Of a stretch of 37,704 nt of DNA, positions 24,429-34,485 are shown one piece after another. Source of the DNA: Tissierellia bacterium (GTDB taxonomy: Bacteria; Bacillota; Clostridia; Tissierellales; Tepidimicrobiaceae). The stretch covers positions 1 through 37,704 of the forward strand of contig JAAYFE010000056.1 in assembly GCA_012728365.1 (NCBI GenBank), written 5' to 3'. The notes beneath the pieces are model-generated. The model saw only the letters and a list, made by a program, of their open reading frames with translations, made no database searches and had not been told where the DNA came from. Within the stretch, counting starts at the first letter, position 1, and the number at the start of each line of letters is the position of its first letter. A program made the position numbers and the translations under genes.

Positions 24429-27400
24429 ATGAAAAGAATATTAATAGAAAAAAAGGATGGCTTTAATGTTGAAGCCAAGGAGCTTTTTAGAGAGTTTAAG
24501 GAATATTTAAAGCTGGAAGGCCTTGAGGGGGTGAGGGTTGTAAATGCCTATGACATATATGGAGCAGGAGAGGAAGAAGTAAATAGGATTGTTAATTTAG
24601 TTCTTTACGAGCCTCAGCTAGACCATATATATGAAGATATGCCCCCTATAGCTGATGATGAGAGGGCCTTTAGGATAGAAACTGTTAGGGGCCAATACAA
24701 CCAAAGGGAGGACATGGCCAACAAGTTAGTAAAAAACTACCTGGGCTATAACCATGTAGACCTGGTTCATTCTAAATATATAGTACTTAAGAATGTATCC
24801 CATGAAGAATTAGAAAAGGCCAAGTCCTACTATATAAATCCTACAGAAGCCAAGGAGATCCCTTTAGACTACTCAAAGCTTCAAAAGGAAGAGGATGTAG
24901 ATGATGAGGTAGAAATAGTGGAGGGCTTTATAGGGCTAGATGTGGAAGGACTAGAGCAGCTTATTAAAAGAGAAGGACTTGGACTGGATTTGGAAGATCT
25001 ATCCTATGTGCAAAGGTACTTTAAAGAAGAGGAAAAAAGAGACCCTAGCCTGACAGAGTTAAAAATTATAGATACCTACTGGTCTGACCACTGCAGGCAC
25101 AAGACCTTTAATACAGAAATAACAGACATTGAAATAGATGAGGGCAGCCTGAAGGAAATATTTGAAGAGGCCATAAGGGAATACTTAGCCTCTAGAAAAT
25201 ATGTATATGGGCAAACTTCCAGGCCTGTAAGCCTAATGGACTTAGCCACCATCAATATGAAGGAAATAAGGAAAAAGGGCCTCTTAGATGACAAGGAGGA
25301 AAGTGATGAAATAAATGCTGCATCTATAGAAGTGGAAGTAGACTACAATGGAAGGACAGAAAAATGGCTACTTATGTTCAAAAATGAAACCCACAACCAT
25401 CCTACAGAAATAGAGCCCTTTGGCGGTGCTGCCACCTGCCTTGGTGGAGGTATAAGGGATCCCCTATCTGGTAGATCCTATGTATATCAGGCCATGAGAA
25501 TAACAGGGGCAGCTGACCCAAGACAGAGCTTTGAAGACACCTTGCCTGGCAAGCTTTCCCAAAGAAATATTACCCGCAAGGCCATGGAAGGCTATTCCTC
25601 CTATGGTTACCAAATAGGCAGCCCTGCAGGATATGTTCAGGAGTTTTACCATGAAGGATATGTGGCCAAGAGGATGGAAATAGGGGCCTTAGTGGCTGCA
25701 GCACCTAAGGATTGGGTTGTAAGGAAAAAGCCACAAGCAACGGATTTGGTTCTTTTAATAGGAGGCAGAACTGGCAGGGATGGAATTGGAGCTGCCGTAG
25801 GCTCATCTAGGGAACATACGGAAGAAGCCTTGACCAAAAGTGGGGCAGAGGTACAAAAGGGAGACCCATTACTGGAAAGGAAGATTGTAAGGCTTTTTAG
25901 AAATCCTGAAGCTACCAAGTTAATTAAGAAGTGTAACAACTTTGGTGCTGGAGGAGTGTCTGTAGCCGTTGGGGAATTGGCTGATGGCCTTAAGATTAAT
26001 CTTGACAGGGTACCTTTAAAATATCCAGGCCTTAAGGACTGGGAAATAGCCTTGGCAGAGTCTCAGGAAAGGATGGCAGTTGTCATAGCTAAGGAGGACT
26101 TAGATAAGTTTATGGCCCTAGTAGAGGAGGAAGACTTAGAAGGCAGTGTTATAGCAGAGGTTACAGACAAGAAGAGGCTGGTCATGACCTGGAGGGGCAA
26201 GACTGTAGTGGATATAAGTACAGACTTTTTAGATACTAGCGGCATTAGGAAGAAGGCCAGGGTAAGGATATTGTCTCCTGAGGGTATGTATTTAAGTGAA
26301 AATCCTAACCACATCAGAGGAGAGGGCCTAAAAGAGGACTTTATAAAAAATATGACTACCTTAAATACAGCCTCCCAAAAAGGCCTAATTGAAAGATTTG
26401 ATCATACAAATGGATCATCAACAGTTTTAATGCCCCTAGGTGGCAAGTACAGGCTTACTCCCCAGGAAGGAATGGTGGCAAAGCTTCCAGTACTAGATGG
26501 CAAGACTAGTACCTGCTCCATCATGACCTGCGGCTATGATCCATATTTAAGCTCCTGGAGCACCTTCCATGGAGGCTACTATGCAGTAATAGAATCCATA
26601 GCCAAGGTAGTGGCCTTGGGAGGAGACTTTAGAAAAGTAAGGCTTACCTTCCAGGAGTACTTTGAAAGATTGGAAGAGGATCCTACCAGATGGGCAAAGC
26701 CCTTTACAGCCCTACTGGGTGCCTTTATGGTTCAGAAAAAGTTGGATATTCCTAGTATTGGCGGCAAGGACAGTATGAGCGGTAGCTTTGAAGACATAGA
26801 TGTGCCTCCTACCCTAGTAAGCTTTGCAGTAACTACAGAGCATATTAAAAATATAGTGTCTAGGGAATTTAAAAGGGTTAATTCACAAGTGGTGCTAGTG
26901 AAACTAAATATGGATGAAAAGGGCCTTGTAGACTTTGAAGAACTAAAGAAAAATTATTCTAAAGTTAAGGAACTTATAGATGGGGGCCATGTACTAGCCA
27001 GCTCCACTATTAAGTTTGGTGGCATAGCCAGAGCTATTTCAGAAATGGCCTTTGGCAACAAAATTGGCTTTGAATTTAATCCAGAAATTCTTGATAGCAT
27101 CTATAAACCTCTATATGGCTCAATAATACTGGAAATTGAAGAAGGAAAGGATCTTGAAAGTCTACTGGCAGGGGTAGATTATTCAATTCTTGGTAAGACT
27201 ATAGAAAATGAGGGAATTAGAATTGGTAAAGAGACCATTACCTTATATGAACTGATTGAAAAGTGGCAGCAGCCCCTAGGAGATGTATTCCCAGTGGAAG
27301 AGGATTCTAAGGTAGCTATTGAACCTATCTACTATGGAGAAGGAAGCAATATAAAGAGGGTAAAGAGTATTGCCCAACCTAAGGTGCTAATTCCAATATT

Positions 27401-28133
27401 TACAGGTACCCATGGAGAATATGACCTGGAAATGCGCTTTAAAGAGGCTGGAGCTGAGGTGGAGACCCTTGTATTTAAATCCCTATCCAGGGATAAGGTA
27501 AGAGATTCCATAAGAGAATTGGCTAAAAGAATTAAGGACTGTCAAATACTGGCCTTGGCCAATGGCTTCCTACTAGGCCATGAACCTGAGACAGCAGGCA
27601 AGATGCTAAAGCTAATATTTAGGGAGCCAGAGCTTAAGGAGGCCATAAATGAACTACTAACAGCCAAGGATGGCCTCATCTTAGGCATTGGTGCAGGCCT
27701 TCATGGTCTTATAAAGCTAGGCCTGATAGAAAAGGGATATATAACAGATTTAGAAGACACTTCCACCTATATAAGCCACAATAGATCTGGCAAGTATATT
27801 TCCACCCTGGTAGATGTGAAGGTAGTATCCAATCTGTCACCCTGGCTATCTGGCATGAAGGTGGGAGATGTATATACAGTGCCCCTAGCTACTAATGAAG
27901 GCAGGATAATATTAGGCAAAGAAGGTCTAAAGGAAAAAGGCCAAATTGCAAGCCAATTTGTAGATATAAACCCAACAGGCTCAGACCTAGGCATAGAAGC
28001 TCTTACCAGCCCTGATGGAAGGGTTTTAGGAACTGTATCCTCCATTGACAGGATAGGCAGGGATATATACAAAAATGCTGACATAAAAGGCTATCACAAT
28101 ATATTTGAGGCTGGAGTTAAGTATTTTAAATAG
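24429..28133 (+). CDS. purL: Single-chain FGAM synthase (PurL) with degenerate glutaminase domain
   Basis: Phosphoribosylformylglycinamidine synthase, 1234 aa, the long clostridial form. PurS-like N-terminus (~1-95), two synthase halves (~190-960) and a C-terminal glutaminase-like domain (~990-1234). The synthase is intact: ETHNHPTEIEPFGGAATCLG (~319) and GGKDSMSGSFEDIDVPPT (~777). The glutaminase domain has lost its triad. The nucleophile loop GICNGFQAL reads GIGAGLHGL, with Gly1088 for Cys. The GHSER or PHPER motif reads SSIDR, with Ser1205 for His and Asp1207 for Glu. GTNCEYD reads GTHGEYD. The fold remains (ITSPDGRVLG-like, C-terminal GVKYFK). The enzyme should use free ammonia. No purS or purQ is in the window. 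Confidence 0.92.
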   Translation: MKRILIEKKDGFNVEAKELFREFKEYLKLEGLEGVRVVNAYDIYGAGEEEVNRIVNLVLYEPQLDHIYEDMPPIADDERAFRIETVRGQYNQREDMANKLVKNYLGYNHVDLVHSKYIVLKNVSHEELEKAKSYYINPTEAKEIPLDYSKLQKEEDVDDEVEIVEGFIGLDVEGLEQLIKREGLGLDLEDLSYVQRYFKEEEKRDPSLTELKIIDTYWSDHCRHKTFNTEITDIEIDEGSLKEIFEEAIREYLASRKYVYGQTSRPVSLMDLATINMKEIRKKGLLDDKEESDEINAASIEVEVDYNGRTEKWLLMFKNETHNHPTEIEPFGGAATCLGGGIRDPLSGRSYVYQAMRITGAADPRQSFEDTLPGKLSQRNITRKAMEGYSSYGYQIGSPAGYVQEFYHEGYVAKRMEIGALVAAAPKDWVVRKKPQATDLVLLIGGRTGRDGIGAAVGSSREHTEEALTKSGAEVQKGDPLLERKIVRLFRNPEATKLIKKCNNFGAGGVSVAVGELADGLKINLDRVPLKYPGLKDWEIALAESQERMAVVIAKEDLDKFMALVEEEDLEGSVIAEVTDKKRLVMTWRGKTVVDISTDFLDTSGIRKKARVRILSPEGMYLSENPNHIRGEGLKEDFIKNMTTLNTASQKGLIERFDHTNGSSTVLMPLGGKYRLTPQEGMVAKLPVLDGKTSTCSIMTCGYDPYLSSWSTFHGGYYAVIESIAKVVALGGDFRKVRLTFQEYFERLEEDPTRWAKPFTALLGAFMVQKKLDIPSIGGKDSMSGSFEDIDVPPTLVSFAVTTEHIKNIVSREFKRVNSQVVLVKLNMDEKGLVDFEELKKNYSKVKELIDGGHVLASSTIKFGGIARAISEMAFGNKIGFEFNPEILDSIYKPLYGSIILEIEEGKDLESLLAGVDYSILGKTIENEGIRIGKETITLYELIEKWQQPLGDVFPVEEDSKVAIEPIYYGEGSNIKRVKSIAQPKVLIPIFTGTHGEYDLEMRFKEAGAEVETLVFKSLSRDKVRDSIRELAKRIKDCQILALANGFLLGHEPETAGKMLKLIFREPELKEAINELLTAKDGLILGIGAGLHGLIKLGLIEKGYITDLEDTSTYISHNRSGKYISTLVDVKVVSNLSPWLSGMKVGDVYTVPLATNEGRIILGKEGLKEKGQIASQFVDINPTGSDLGIEALTSPDGRVLGTVSSIDRIGRDIYKNADIKGYHNIFEAGVKYFK

Positions 28134-28144
28134 GAGGTTATAAG

Positions 28145-28627
28145 ATGAAGGTTGCTGTTATAATGGGAAGTATATCCGATAAGGATTTGGGAAATAAGGT
28201 TACTAAGGTATTAGAAAAATTTGGTGTTGGCTATGAGCTTAGGGTCATATCTGCCCATAGGACTCCTTATACTGCCGTTGAATTTGCAGAAAAGGCAGAA
28301 GAAAATGGCATAGAAGTCATCATAGCCATAGCTGGAAAAGCAGCCCACCTGGCTGGAGTTATGGCAGGCATTACTACCCTGCCTGTCATAGGAATTCCAG
28401 CCAAGTCCTCCACCCTGGATGGACTTGACTCCCTCTTATCTGTAGTTCAGATGCCTAAGGGAGTACCTGTGGCTACAGTTGCCATAGATGGAGGAGAAAA
28501 TGCAGCCCTGTTGGCAGTTCAGATCCTTTCCTTAAAATATCCAGAACTAAGGGATAAACTAAAGGATTACAAGAAGGAAATGGCAGAAGATGTAGCCCAT
28601 ATGGATGAAGCTGTTCGTAATGTGTAG
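28145..28627 (+). CDS. purE: N5-CAIR mutase / AIR carboxylase, class I-like PurE
   Basis: Catalytic subunit for carboxylation of aminoimidazole ribotide, 160 aa. Landmarks are MGSISDKDL, VISAHRTPYTAVEFAE and the phosphate-binding region IAGKAAHLAGVMAG, followed by LPVIGIPAKSSTLDGLDSLL. The AAH motif is that of class I enzymes, which normally work with PurK; no purK is in the window. Class I enzymes usually have AAHLPG; here it is AAHLAG. The ribosome site overlaps the purL stop, and purF follows after 10 bases. Confidence 0.92.
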   Translation: MKVAVIMGSISDKDLGNKVTKVLEKFGVGYELRVISAHRTPYTAVEFAEKAEENGIEVIIAIAGKAAHLAGVMAGITTLPVIGIPAKSSTLDGLDSLLSVVQMPKGVPVATVAIDGGENAALLAVQILSLKYPELRDKLKDYKKEMAEDVAHMDEAVRNV

Positions 28628-28637
28628 GAGGGAGACC

Positions 28638-29930
28638 ATGAGCGGTGTCATTGGAATATACAGTAAAAATAGAAAAGATGTAGCCCAAATAGCCTACTAT
28701 GGCCTCTATGCCCTGCAACATAGAGGCCAGGCCAGTGCAGGCATAGCTGTAAACAACAATGGCTTTATAGATTATCATAAGGGTTTAGGCTTGTTAAGTG
28801 AGGTTTTTTCAAGGGATATTATAGATAGGCTAATGGGCAATATTGCCGTAGGCCACGTAAAATATGCCCATTCTAAGGATATAAGCTTCAATATTGTGGA
28901 ACCCTTAGCTGTAGGCTATAAAAAGGGGGCCTTGGCCCTTTCCATGGATGGAAGTATTGTAAATACCAAGGAATTAAGGGATAGGCTGGAGGATCATGGA
29001 GTAATCTTTCAAAGTACCTTAGATACAGAGGTAATTGCCAACCTAATAGCCAGATACCATCGGGATGATTTGGACCAGGCAGTTATTGAGGCCATAGATG
29101 AAGTGGAAGGTTCCTACAGCATAGTTTTAATGGGAAGTGATAGGCTAATTGGCCTTAGAGACCCCCATGGTCTAAAGCCTTTAGTTGTTGGCAGGATAAA
29201 GGATGGCTATGTACTGGCATCGGAAAGTTGTGCCTTTGATACAATTGGTGCAGAATTTATAAGGGATATAGAGCCTGGAGAGATAGTTGTAATAGATGAA
29301 AAAGGTTTAAGGACAGCCAGGCTTAAGGCTGGGGAAAGGAAGATTTCCCTCTTTGAGTACATCTATCTAGCCAGGCCAGATAGTAAGATGGATGGAATAA
29401 GCATATACAGTGCCAGGATAGAAGCAGGCAGGCAGCTTTATAGGGAATGCCCCACAGATGCAGACATAGTAATAGGGGCGCCAGATTCAGGCATAGTGTC
29501 AGCCATTGGCTACTCAGAAGAGTCTAAGATTCCCTATAGGGAGGGCCTTATAAAAAACAGGTATGTAGGCAGGACCTTTATAGAGCCTACCCAGCAGTTA
29601 AGGGAACTGGGAGTTAGGATCAAATTAAATGTTTTAAAGGAAAATATAGAAGGCAAAAGGGTAGTGCTGGTGGATGATTCCATCGTCAGAGGCACTACCA
29701 TCAGGAGAATAATAGACCTTTTAAGAAAGGCAGGAGCCAGGGAAATTCATGTAAGGGTAAGCTCCCCTCCAGTAAGGGATCCTGGCGATTTAGGATTGGA
29801 CACTCCTGAGGAGGAAAACCTGCTGGCCAAGGGTAAGACTGTAGAAGAAATAAGGCAGGAACTAGGGGCAGATTCTCTATACTATCTGTCTTTAGAGGGC
29901 CTAATGAAGGCCATTGGAATTGAGAAATAA
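28638..29930 (+). CDS. purF: PurF-like amidophosphoribosyltransferase lacking the glutaminase nucleophile
   Basis: First committed enzyme of purine synthesis (PRPP to phosphoribosylamine), 430 aa. I chose ATG 28638 with AGGAGGGA just upstream. The transferase part is intact: PRPP loop VVLVDDSIVRGTT, and GAPDSGI, IKNRYVGRTFI. The N-terminal Ntn domain keeps its fold (YYGLYALQHRGQASAGIA, STLDTEV), but the protein begins MSGVIGIYS where canonical enzymes have CGVFGIY, so Ser replaces the catalytic Cys. GHVRYST reads GHVKYAHS (Lys75 for Arg) and HNGNLVN reads MDGSIVN (Asp104 for Asn). The Fe-S cysteines of the Bacillus type are absent: PCFYGIDT reads PGDLGLDT, and the CxxC tail is missing. Ammonia-dependent activity is my inference. 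Confidence 0.9.
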   Translation: MSGVIGIYSKNRKDVAQIAYYGLYALQHRGQASAGIAVNNNGFIDYHKGLGLLSEVFSRDIIDRLMGNIAVGHVKYAHSKDISFNIVEPLAVGYKKGALALSMDGSIVNTKELRDRLEDHGVIFQSTLDTEVIANLIARYHRDDLDQAVIEAIDEVEGSYSIVLMGSDRLIGLRDPHGLKPLVVGRIKDGYVLASESCAFDTIGAEFIRDIEPGEIVVIDEKGLRTARLKAGERKISLFEYIYLARPDSKMDGISIYSARIEAGRQLYRECPTDADIVIGAPDSGIVSAIGYSEESKIPYREGLIKNRYVGRTFIEPTQQLRELGVRIKLNVLKENIEGKRVVLVDDSIVRGTTIRRIIDLLRKAGAREIHVRVSSPPVRDPGDLGLDTPEEENLLAKGKTVEEIRQELGADSLYYLSLEGLMKAIGIEK

Positions 29931-29943
29931 AAGGAGGATTTTT

Positions 29944-30972
29944 ATGTCTTTAACTTACAAGGATTCAGGTGTAGATAAGGAAGCTGGATATAAACAGGTT
30001 CAACTGATAAAGGAATTTGTGAAAAAGACCTATACCCCTGGGGTTTTATCAGATATAGGTGGATTTTCAGGCCTATTTCAGTTGGATACTAAGGCCTATG
30101 AAGAACCAGTATTAGTATCTGGTACCGATGGAGTAGGCACCAAGCTAAAAATTGCCTTCATGATGGATAAGCACAACACCATAGGGGAAGACTGTGTTGC
30201 CATGTGTGTAAATGATATTTTATGCCAAGGGGCAAAGCCTCTGTTTTTCCTTGACTATATAGCCACAGGAAAGCTGGAGCCAGAGAAGATGGCCAAGATT
30301 GTTGAAGGTGTAGCTTCAGGCTGTATGAAGGCAGGCTGTGCATTAATAGGTGGAGAAACGGCAGAGATGCCAGGCTTTTATCAGGAAGGAGAATATGACA
30401 TAGCAGGCTTTGTAGTAGGGGTAGTAGACAAGAAGAAAATAATAACAGGTGCCAATATTAAGGAAGGGGACATAATACTTGGCCTTCCTTCCAGTGGAAT
30501 CCACAGCAATGGCTATTCCCTGGTGAGAAAGATAGTATTTGAAAAGGAAAAAATGGCTGTAGATGCCTTTATACCAGAGCTGGATACTACTATAGGAGAA
30601 GAGCTAATAAAGCCTACTAGAATATATGCAGATGTGGTGCTACCACTAATAGAAAAATTCAATCTAAAGGGCCTAGTCCATATAACTGGTGGAGGCTTTT
30701 ATGAAAATATACCCAGGGTATTGCCAGAGGGCTTAACGGCCCATATAGACAAGTCAAAAATAGAGACTCCAACCATATTTAATCTCCTTATGAAGTGGGG
30801 CAAGGTTGAAGAAAAGGAAATGTACGGCACCTTCAATATGGGAGTAGGCATGGTACTAATATTTGGTGAAGAAGAATTAGAAGGTATAGAAAGCCACCTA
30901 AAGGACAAGGGAGAAAAATACTTCCTCCTTGGAAGGGTAAAAAAAGGAAGTGAAGGAGTAGTATTATGGTAA
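29944..30972 (+). CDS. purM: AIR synthetase
   Basis: Phosphoribosylformylglycinamidine cyclo-ligase, 342 aa, closes the imidazole ring using ATP. Landmarks are SGTDGVGTKLKIAFMMDKHN, VNDILCQGAKPLFFLDYIA and GGETAEMPGFYQEGEYDIAG. Length is normal. ATG 29944 follows AGGAGG; a longer frame from 29914 lacks a site. The end overlaps purN by 7 bases. No oddity in the motifs. It takes the product of PurL, so any ammonia dependence upstream does not affect it. Confidence 0.94.
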   Translation: MSLTYKDSGVDKEAGYKQVQLIKEFVKKTYTPGVLSDIGGFSGLFQLDTKAYEEPVLVSGTDGVGTKLKIAFMMDKHNTIGEDCVAMCVNDILCQGAKPLFFLDYIATGKLEPEKMAKIVEGVASGCMKAGCALIGGETAEMPGFYQEGEYDIAGFVVGVVDKKKIITGANIKEGDIILGLPSSGIHSNGYSLVRKIVFEKEKMAVDAFIPELDTTIGEELIKPTRIYADVVLPLIEKFNLKGLVHITGGGFYENIPRVLPEGLTAHIDKSKIETPTIFNLLMKWGKVEEKEMYGTFNMGVGMVLIFGEEELEGIESHLKDKGEKYFLLGRVKKGSEGVVLW

Positions 30973-31586
30973 ATATAGGAGTCCTTATATCTGGTAGTGG
31001 TACCAATTTGCAGGCCATTATAGATGCCATAGATAAGGGCTTAATTAAGGGAAATATAAAGGTGATAATATCCAACAGGAAGGATGCCTATGGCCTTGAA
31101 AGGGGAAAAAAAGCAAATATAGAATCCATATTTATAGATCCAAAGGGATACAGCAATGAAGAATATGGCAGGATACTTGTTCAGGAACTTAAAAAGAGGG
31201 ATGTGGAACTAGTGGTGCTGGCAGGATTTTTAAAGATACTGTCCAAGGATTTTATAGCTGCCTACAGAAACCAGATAATAAATATCCATCCTTCCCTCAT
31301 TCCCAGCTTTTGCGGCAAGGGATATTATGGAGAGAAGGTCCATAGGGCAGTCCTGGACTATGGAGTAAAATACACTGGTGCCACAGTCCACTTTGTAGAT
31401 GAAGGGGCAGACACTGGACCTATTATATTGCAGGAAGTTGTAAAGGTGGACAACAATGATACAGTTGAAACATTAAGGGAGAAGGTTTTAAGGGTAGAAC
31501 ACAAGATACTGGTGGAAGCCATAAGGCTATATTGTGAAGGTAAAATTACCATAGAGGGAAGAAAAGTAATTATAAATAGGGAGTGA
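30966..31586 (+). CDS. purN: GAR transformylase
   Basis: Phosphoribosylglycinamide formyltransferase, 206 aa, uses 10-formyl-THF. Catalytic residues are in [11 protein letters not shown] (Asn and His) and [17 protein letters not shown] (Asp). The N-terminus is [19 protein letters not shown]. The start overlaps the purM stop. The formyl donor would come from Fhs, encoded about 3.6 kb downstream. Its stop lies just upstream of the purH start, within the purH ribosome-site region. Confidence 0.94.
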   Translation: MVNIGVLISGSGTNLQAIIDAIDKGLIKGNIKVIISNRKDAYGLERGKKANIESIFIDPKGYSNEEYGRILVQELKKRDVELVVLAGFLKILSKDFIAAYRNQIINIHPSLIPSFCGKGYYGEKVHRAVLDYGVKYTGATVHFVDEGADTGPIILQEVVKVDNNDTVETLREKVLRVEHKILVEAIRLYCEGKITIEGRKVIINRE

Positions 31587-31591
31587 AAAAG

Positions 31592-33121
31592 ATGAAGAGG
31601 GCATTAATAAGTGTATATGATAAAAGGGGAATAGTAGATCTGGCAAAGGCCTTAGTGGGTTTGGGCTGGCAGATAATATCCACAGGAGGAAGCTTTTTAG
31701 AGCTTAAAAGGGCAGGACTTGATGTCATTCCCATAGAGGAAGTGACAAAGTTTCCAGAAATACTAGATGGAAGGGTAAAGACCTTAAATCCCTATATCCA
31801 TGGAGGGTTGCTTTACAAGAGGGATGATGAAGGCCATAGAAGTACTGTAGAGGATATGGGCATCTTTTCCATAGACCTGGTGGTAAACAATTTATACCCC
31901 TTTGAAGAAACCTTGAAAAAAGCTAATGTAAGCCATGAGGAAATAATAGAAAATATAGACATAGGTGGCCCTTCCATGATCAGGGCTGCAGCCAAAAACT
32001 ATAAGCATGTAACAGTCCTTATAGACCCGGAAGACTATCCTAAGGTGGTGGAGGAGCTTAGGGAAAAGGGAGATACCAGCCTTGAAACCCGTTTGTACCT
32101 GGCAAGGAAGGTATTTAACTATACAGCCTATTATGACTCTCTTATTTCAAACTATTTTAATAGCTTGGAGGAAGTCCAGTTTCCAGACTACATTACCCTG
32201 GGTTATAAGCTTAAAAATAAGCTTAGATATGGAGAAAATCCACATCAAAAGGCAGCCTTCTATGTAGAATCCCAGGACAATGAGGCTACTCTGGCCTTAG
32301 GTAGGCAGCTACATGGCAAGGAATTGTCCTTTAACAATATAAACGATGGATCTGCTGCCTTGGATATGGTAAAGGAATTTAGGGAGCCTACCATAGTGGC
32401 TGTAAAACATACAAATCCCTGTGGCATAGGCAGTGGAGAAAGTATATTGGAGGCTTATTTAAAAGCCTATGAATGTGATAAGGAATCTATATTTGGAGGA
32501 ATAATTGCAGCCAACAGGGAAATTGATGGGGCTACTGCTGAAGAGATGAGTAAAATCTTCCTGGAAGTTATAATTGCACCTTCCTTTAGTGAAGAAGCCC
32601 TTGAGATACTTACTAGGAAGAAAAACCTAAGGCTTATTGAAGTGGGAGAACTAAACATAAAAGGTGGCCAAATGGAAGTAAAGGATGTTTCAGGTGGTAT
32701 CTTGGTCCAGGATAAGGACTTAAAGGATCTGTCTCATGACTTAAAAGTGGTAACAGAAAGAAAACCAACAGAGGAAGAAATGGAGGACCTTTTATTTGCC
32801 TGGAAGGCTGTAAAACACTTAAAATCCAATGGGGTAGTAATAGCTAAGGACAAAGCTACCCTTGGAATTTCAGGAGGAGAGGTAAATCGCTTCTGGGCAG
32901 TGGAAAATGCCATAAAAAGGGCAGGAGCTAAGGCCAAGGGTAGTGTATTAGCCTCCGATGGCTTTTTCCCTTTTAAGGATTCCATAGAAGCCCTTGGTAA
33001 GGCTGGCATAAGGGCCATAATCCAGCCAGGAGGCTCCATAAGGGATGAAGAGGTAATAGAAGAAGCCAATAGGCACAATATTGCCATGGTATTTACAGGC
33101 ATTAGGCATTTTAAACACTAG
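31592..33121 (+). CDS. purH: AICAR transformylase / IMP cyclohydrolase
   Basis: Bifunctional last two steps to IMP, 509 aa. N-terminal MGS-like cyclohydrolase domain: [38 protein letters not shown]-terminal transformylase: [48 protein letters not shown], ending [13 protein letters not shown] 31592 is chosen with AGGGAG 8 bases upstream; GTG 31583 overlaps that site. It uses 10-formyl-THF. All expected motifs are present. Confidence 0.94.
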   Translation: MKRALISVYDKRGIVDLAKALVGLGWQIISTGGSFLELKRAGLDVIPIEEVTKFPEILDGRVKTLNPYIHGGLLYKRDDEGHRSTVEDMGIFSIDLVVNNLYPFEETLKKANVSHEEIIENIDIGGPSMIRAAAKNYKHVTVLIDPEDYPKVVEELREKGDTSLETRLYLARKVFNYTAYYDSLISNYFNSLEEVQFPDYITLGYKLKNKLRYGENPHQKAAFYVESQDNEATLALGRQLHGKELSFNNINDGSAALDMVKEFREPTIVAVKHTNPCGIGSGESILEAYLKAYECDKESIFGGIIAANREIDGATAEEMSKIFLEVIIAPSFSEEALEILTRKKNLRLIEVGELNIKGGQMEVKDVSGGILVQDKDLKDLSHDLKVVTERKPTEEEMEDLLFAWKAVKHLKSNGVVIAKDKATLGISGGEVNRFWAVENAIKRAGAKAKGSVLASDGFFPFKDSIEALGKAGIRAIIQPGGSIRDEEVIEEANRHNIAMVFTGIRHFKH

Positions 33122-33132
33122 GAGGGTTTAAT

Positions 33133-34383
33133 ATGAAGGTACTGGTTATAGGAAGCGGTGGAAGGGAACATGCCCTATGTTGGAAAATATTTAAGTCTAA
33201 TAAGGTAGATAAGATCTACTGTGCACCTGGCAATGGAGGTACCAGGTTAATTGCTGAAAATGTGGATATACAGGCCAATGACATAGAAGGGCTTTTGGAT
33301 TTTGCTGTGAAAAATAAGATAGACCTAACTGTTGTGGGGCCTGAAGAGCCTTTGGTTTTAGGTATAGTTGATCTCTTTCAAGAAAAGGGGCTTAAAATAT
33401 TTGGACCAGATTAAAAATGTGCTATGCTTGAAGGCAGCAAAAGCTATGCTAAAGATTTCATGGAAAAATACCATATTCCAACGGCTAAATATAGGAGCTA
33501 TGAAGATTATGAAGAGGCCTGCAAGGCTTTAGATGAATTTAACTTTCCCTTGGTAATAAAGGCAGATGGCCTGTGTCTAGGAAAGGGCGTAGAAATAGTA
33601 GAAAGTAAGGAAGAGGCCTTAAGGGTTTTAGAGGACATACTTAAGCACAAAAAATTTGGCAAGGAAGGAGATAAGGTTGTAATAGAAGAATTTCTTAGGG
33701 GGACTGAAGCCTCTTTACTTTGCTTTGTATCAGGCAATAAATTGATCCCCATGGAAAGTGCCAAGGACTATAAAAAGGCCTATGACAATGATGAAGGGCC
33801 CAATACAGGTGGGGTAGGTGCCTTTTCTCCCAGCCCACTGTTTACAGAAGGGCTTAGAAAAAATATTAGGGAAGAGATCCTATCCAGGATTGAAGAGGGC
33901 TTAGAGAAGGAAGGCCTTAACTATAAAGGTATTTTATACATTGGCCTTATGGTAGAGGAAGAAAAGGCTAAGGTATTAGAATTTAATGCAAGATTTGGGG
34001 ATCCGGAAACGGAAGTGCTCTTGCCTAGACTTGAAAGTGACATAGTAGATTTATTTTTAAAGACCATAGACTCTACATTGGATCCTAAAGATCTGGTGTG
34101 GAAGAAAGAAAAATCCTTAACTGTTGTTTTAACTTCAGAAGGTTATCCCCTTAGCTATGAAAAAGGATATGAAATTACAGGATATGATGACCTGGATGAA
34201 TCAATTATACTATTCCACAATGGAACAAAATATGAGGGTGGAAAACTATTAACAAATGGAGGTAGGGTTTTATCAGTTACAGCCTTGGCACCTACCCTAG
34301 ATGAGGCCAAGGATATGGTTTATTCTAATATAGAAAAAATTAACTTTAGGGGAATGTCTTTTAGGAAGGACATTGGAAAGTAA
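33133..34383 (+). pseudogene. purD: GAR synthetase with one in-frame stop
   Basis: Phosphoribosylamine-glycine ligase, expected ~416 aa. The N-terminal domain is LVIGSGGREHALCWKI to LKIFGPD. TAA at 33412-33414 then interrupts the frame. The same frame continues KCAMLEGSKSYAKDFMEKYH, matching the usual FGPNKKxAxLEGSK junction, so one change (AAA to TAA) explains it. The ATP-grasp part is otherwise sound: IKADGLCLGKGVEI, GPNTGGVGAFSPSP, EFNARFGDPETEVLLPRL. The stop falls at the domain boundary, and an ATG at 33424 could restart, giving 93 + 319 aa, but it has no ribosome site. It may be a mutation, a sequencing error or a split gene. Confidence 0.82.
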
Positions 34384-34398
34384 GATTTTATCAGGGTT

Positions 34399-34446
34399 AG
34401 AAGGCTTTTTAAATTTTAATTTTAAAGGCCTTCTATTTTTTATTTT
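34399..34446 (+). terminator. Terminator of the purine operon
   Basis: AGAAGGC (34399-34405) pairs with GCCTTCT (34428-34434), extended inside by TTTAAA pairs; T-rich tail ATTTTTTATTTT follows. Confidence 0.85.
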
Positions 34447-34485
34447 CAAATTATTAAGGAAAAGACTTTAATATATTCTTTTTTT

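Noticed and set aside
28605..28637. Longer PurF start at 28605, which would add a Cys upstream
   Set aside because: The Cys (in VMCRRET) is not next to the GVIGIY motif, and the AGGAGGGA ribosome site fits ATG 28638 only.
33133..34383. purD split as a programmed frameshift
   Set aside because: Both parts are in the same frame; only a stop codon separates them and there is no slippery site.
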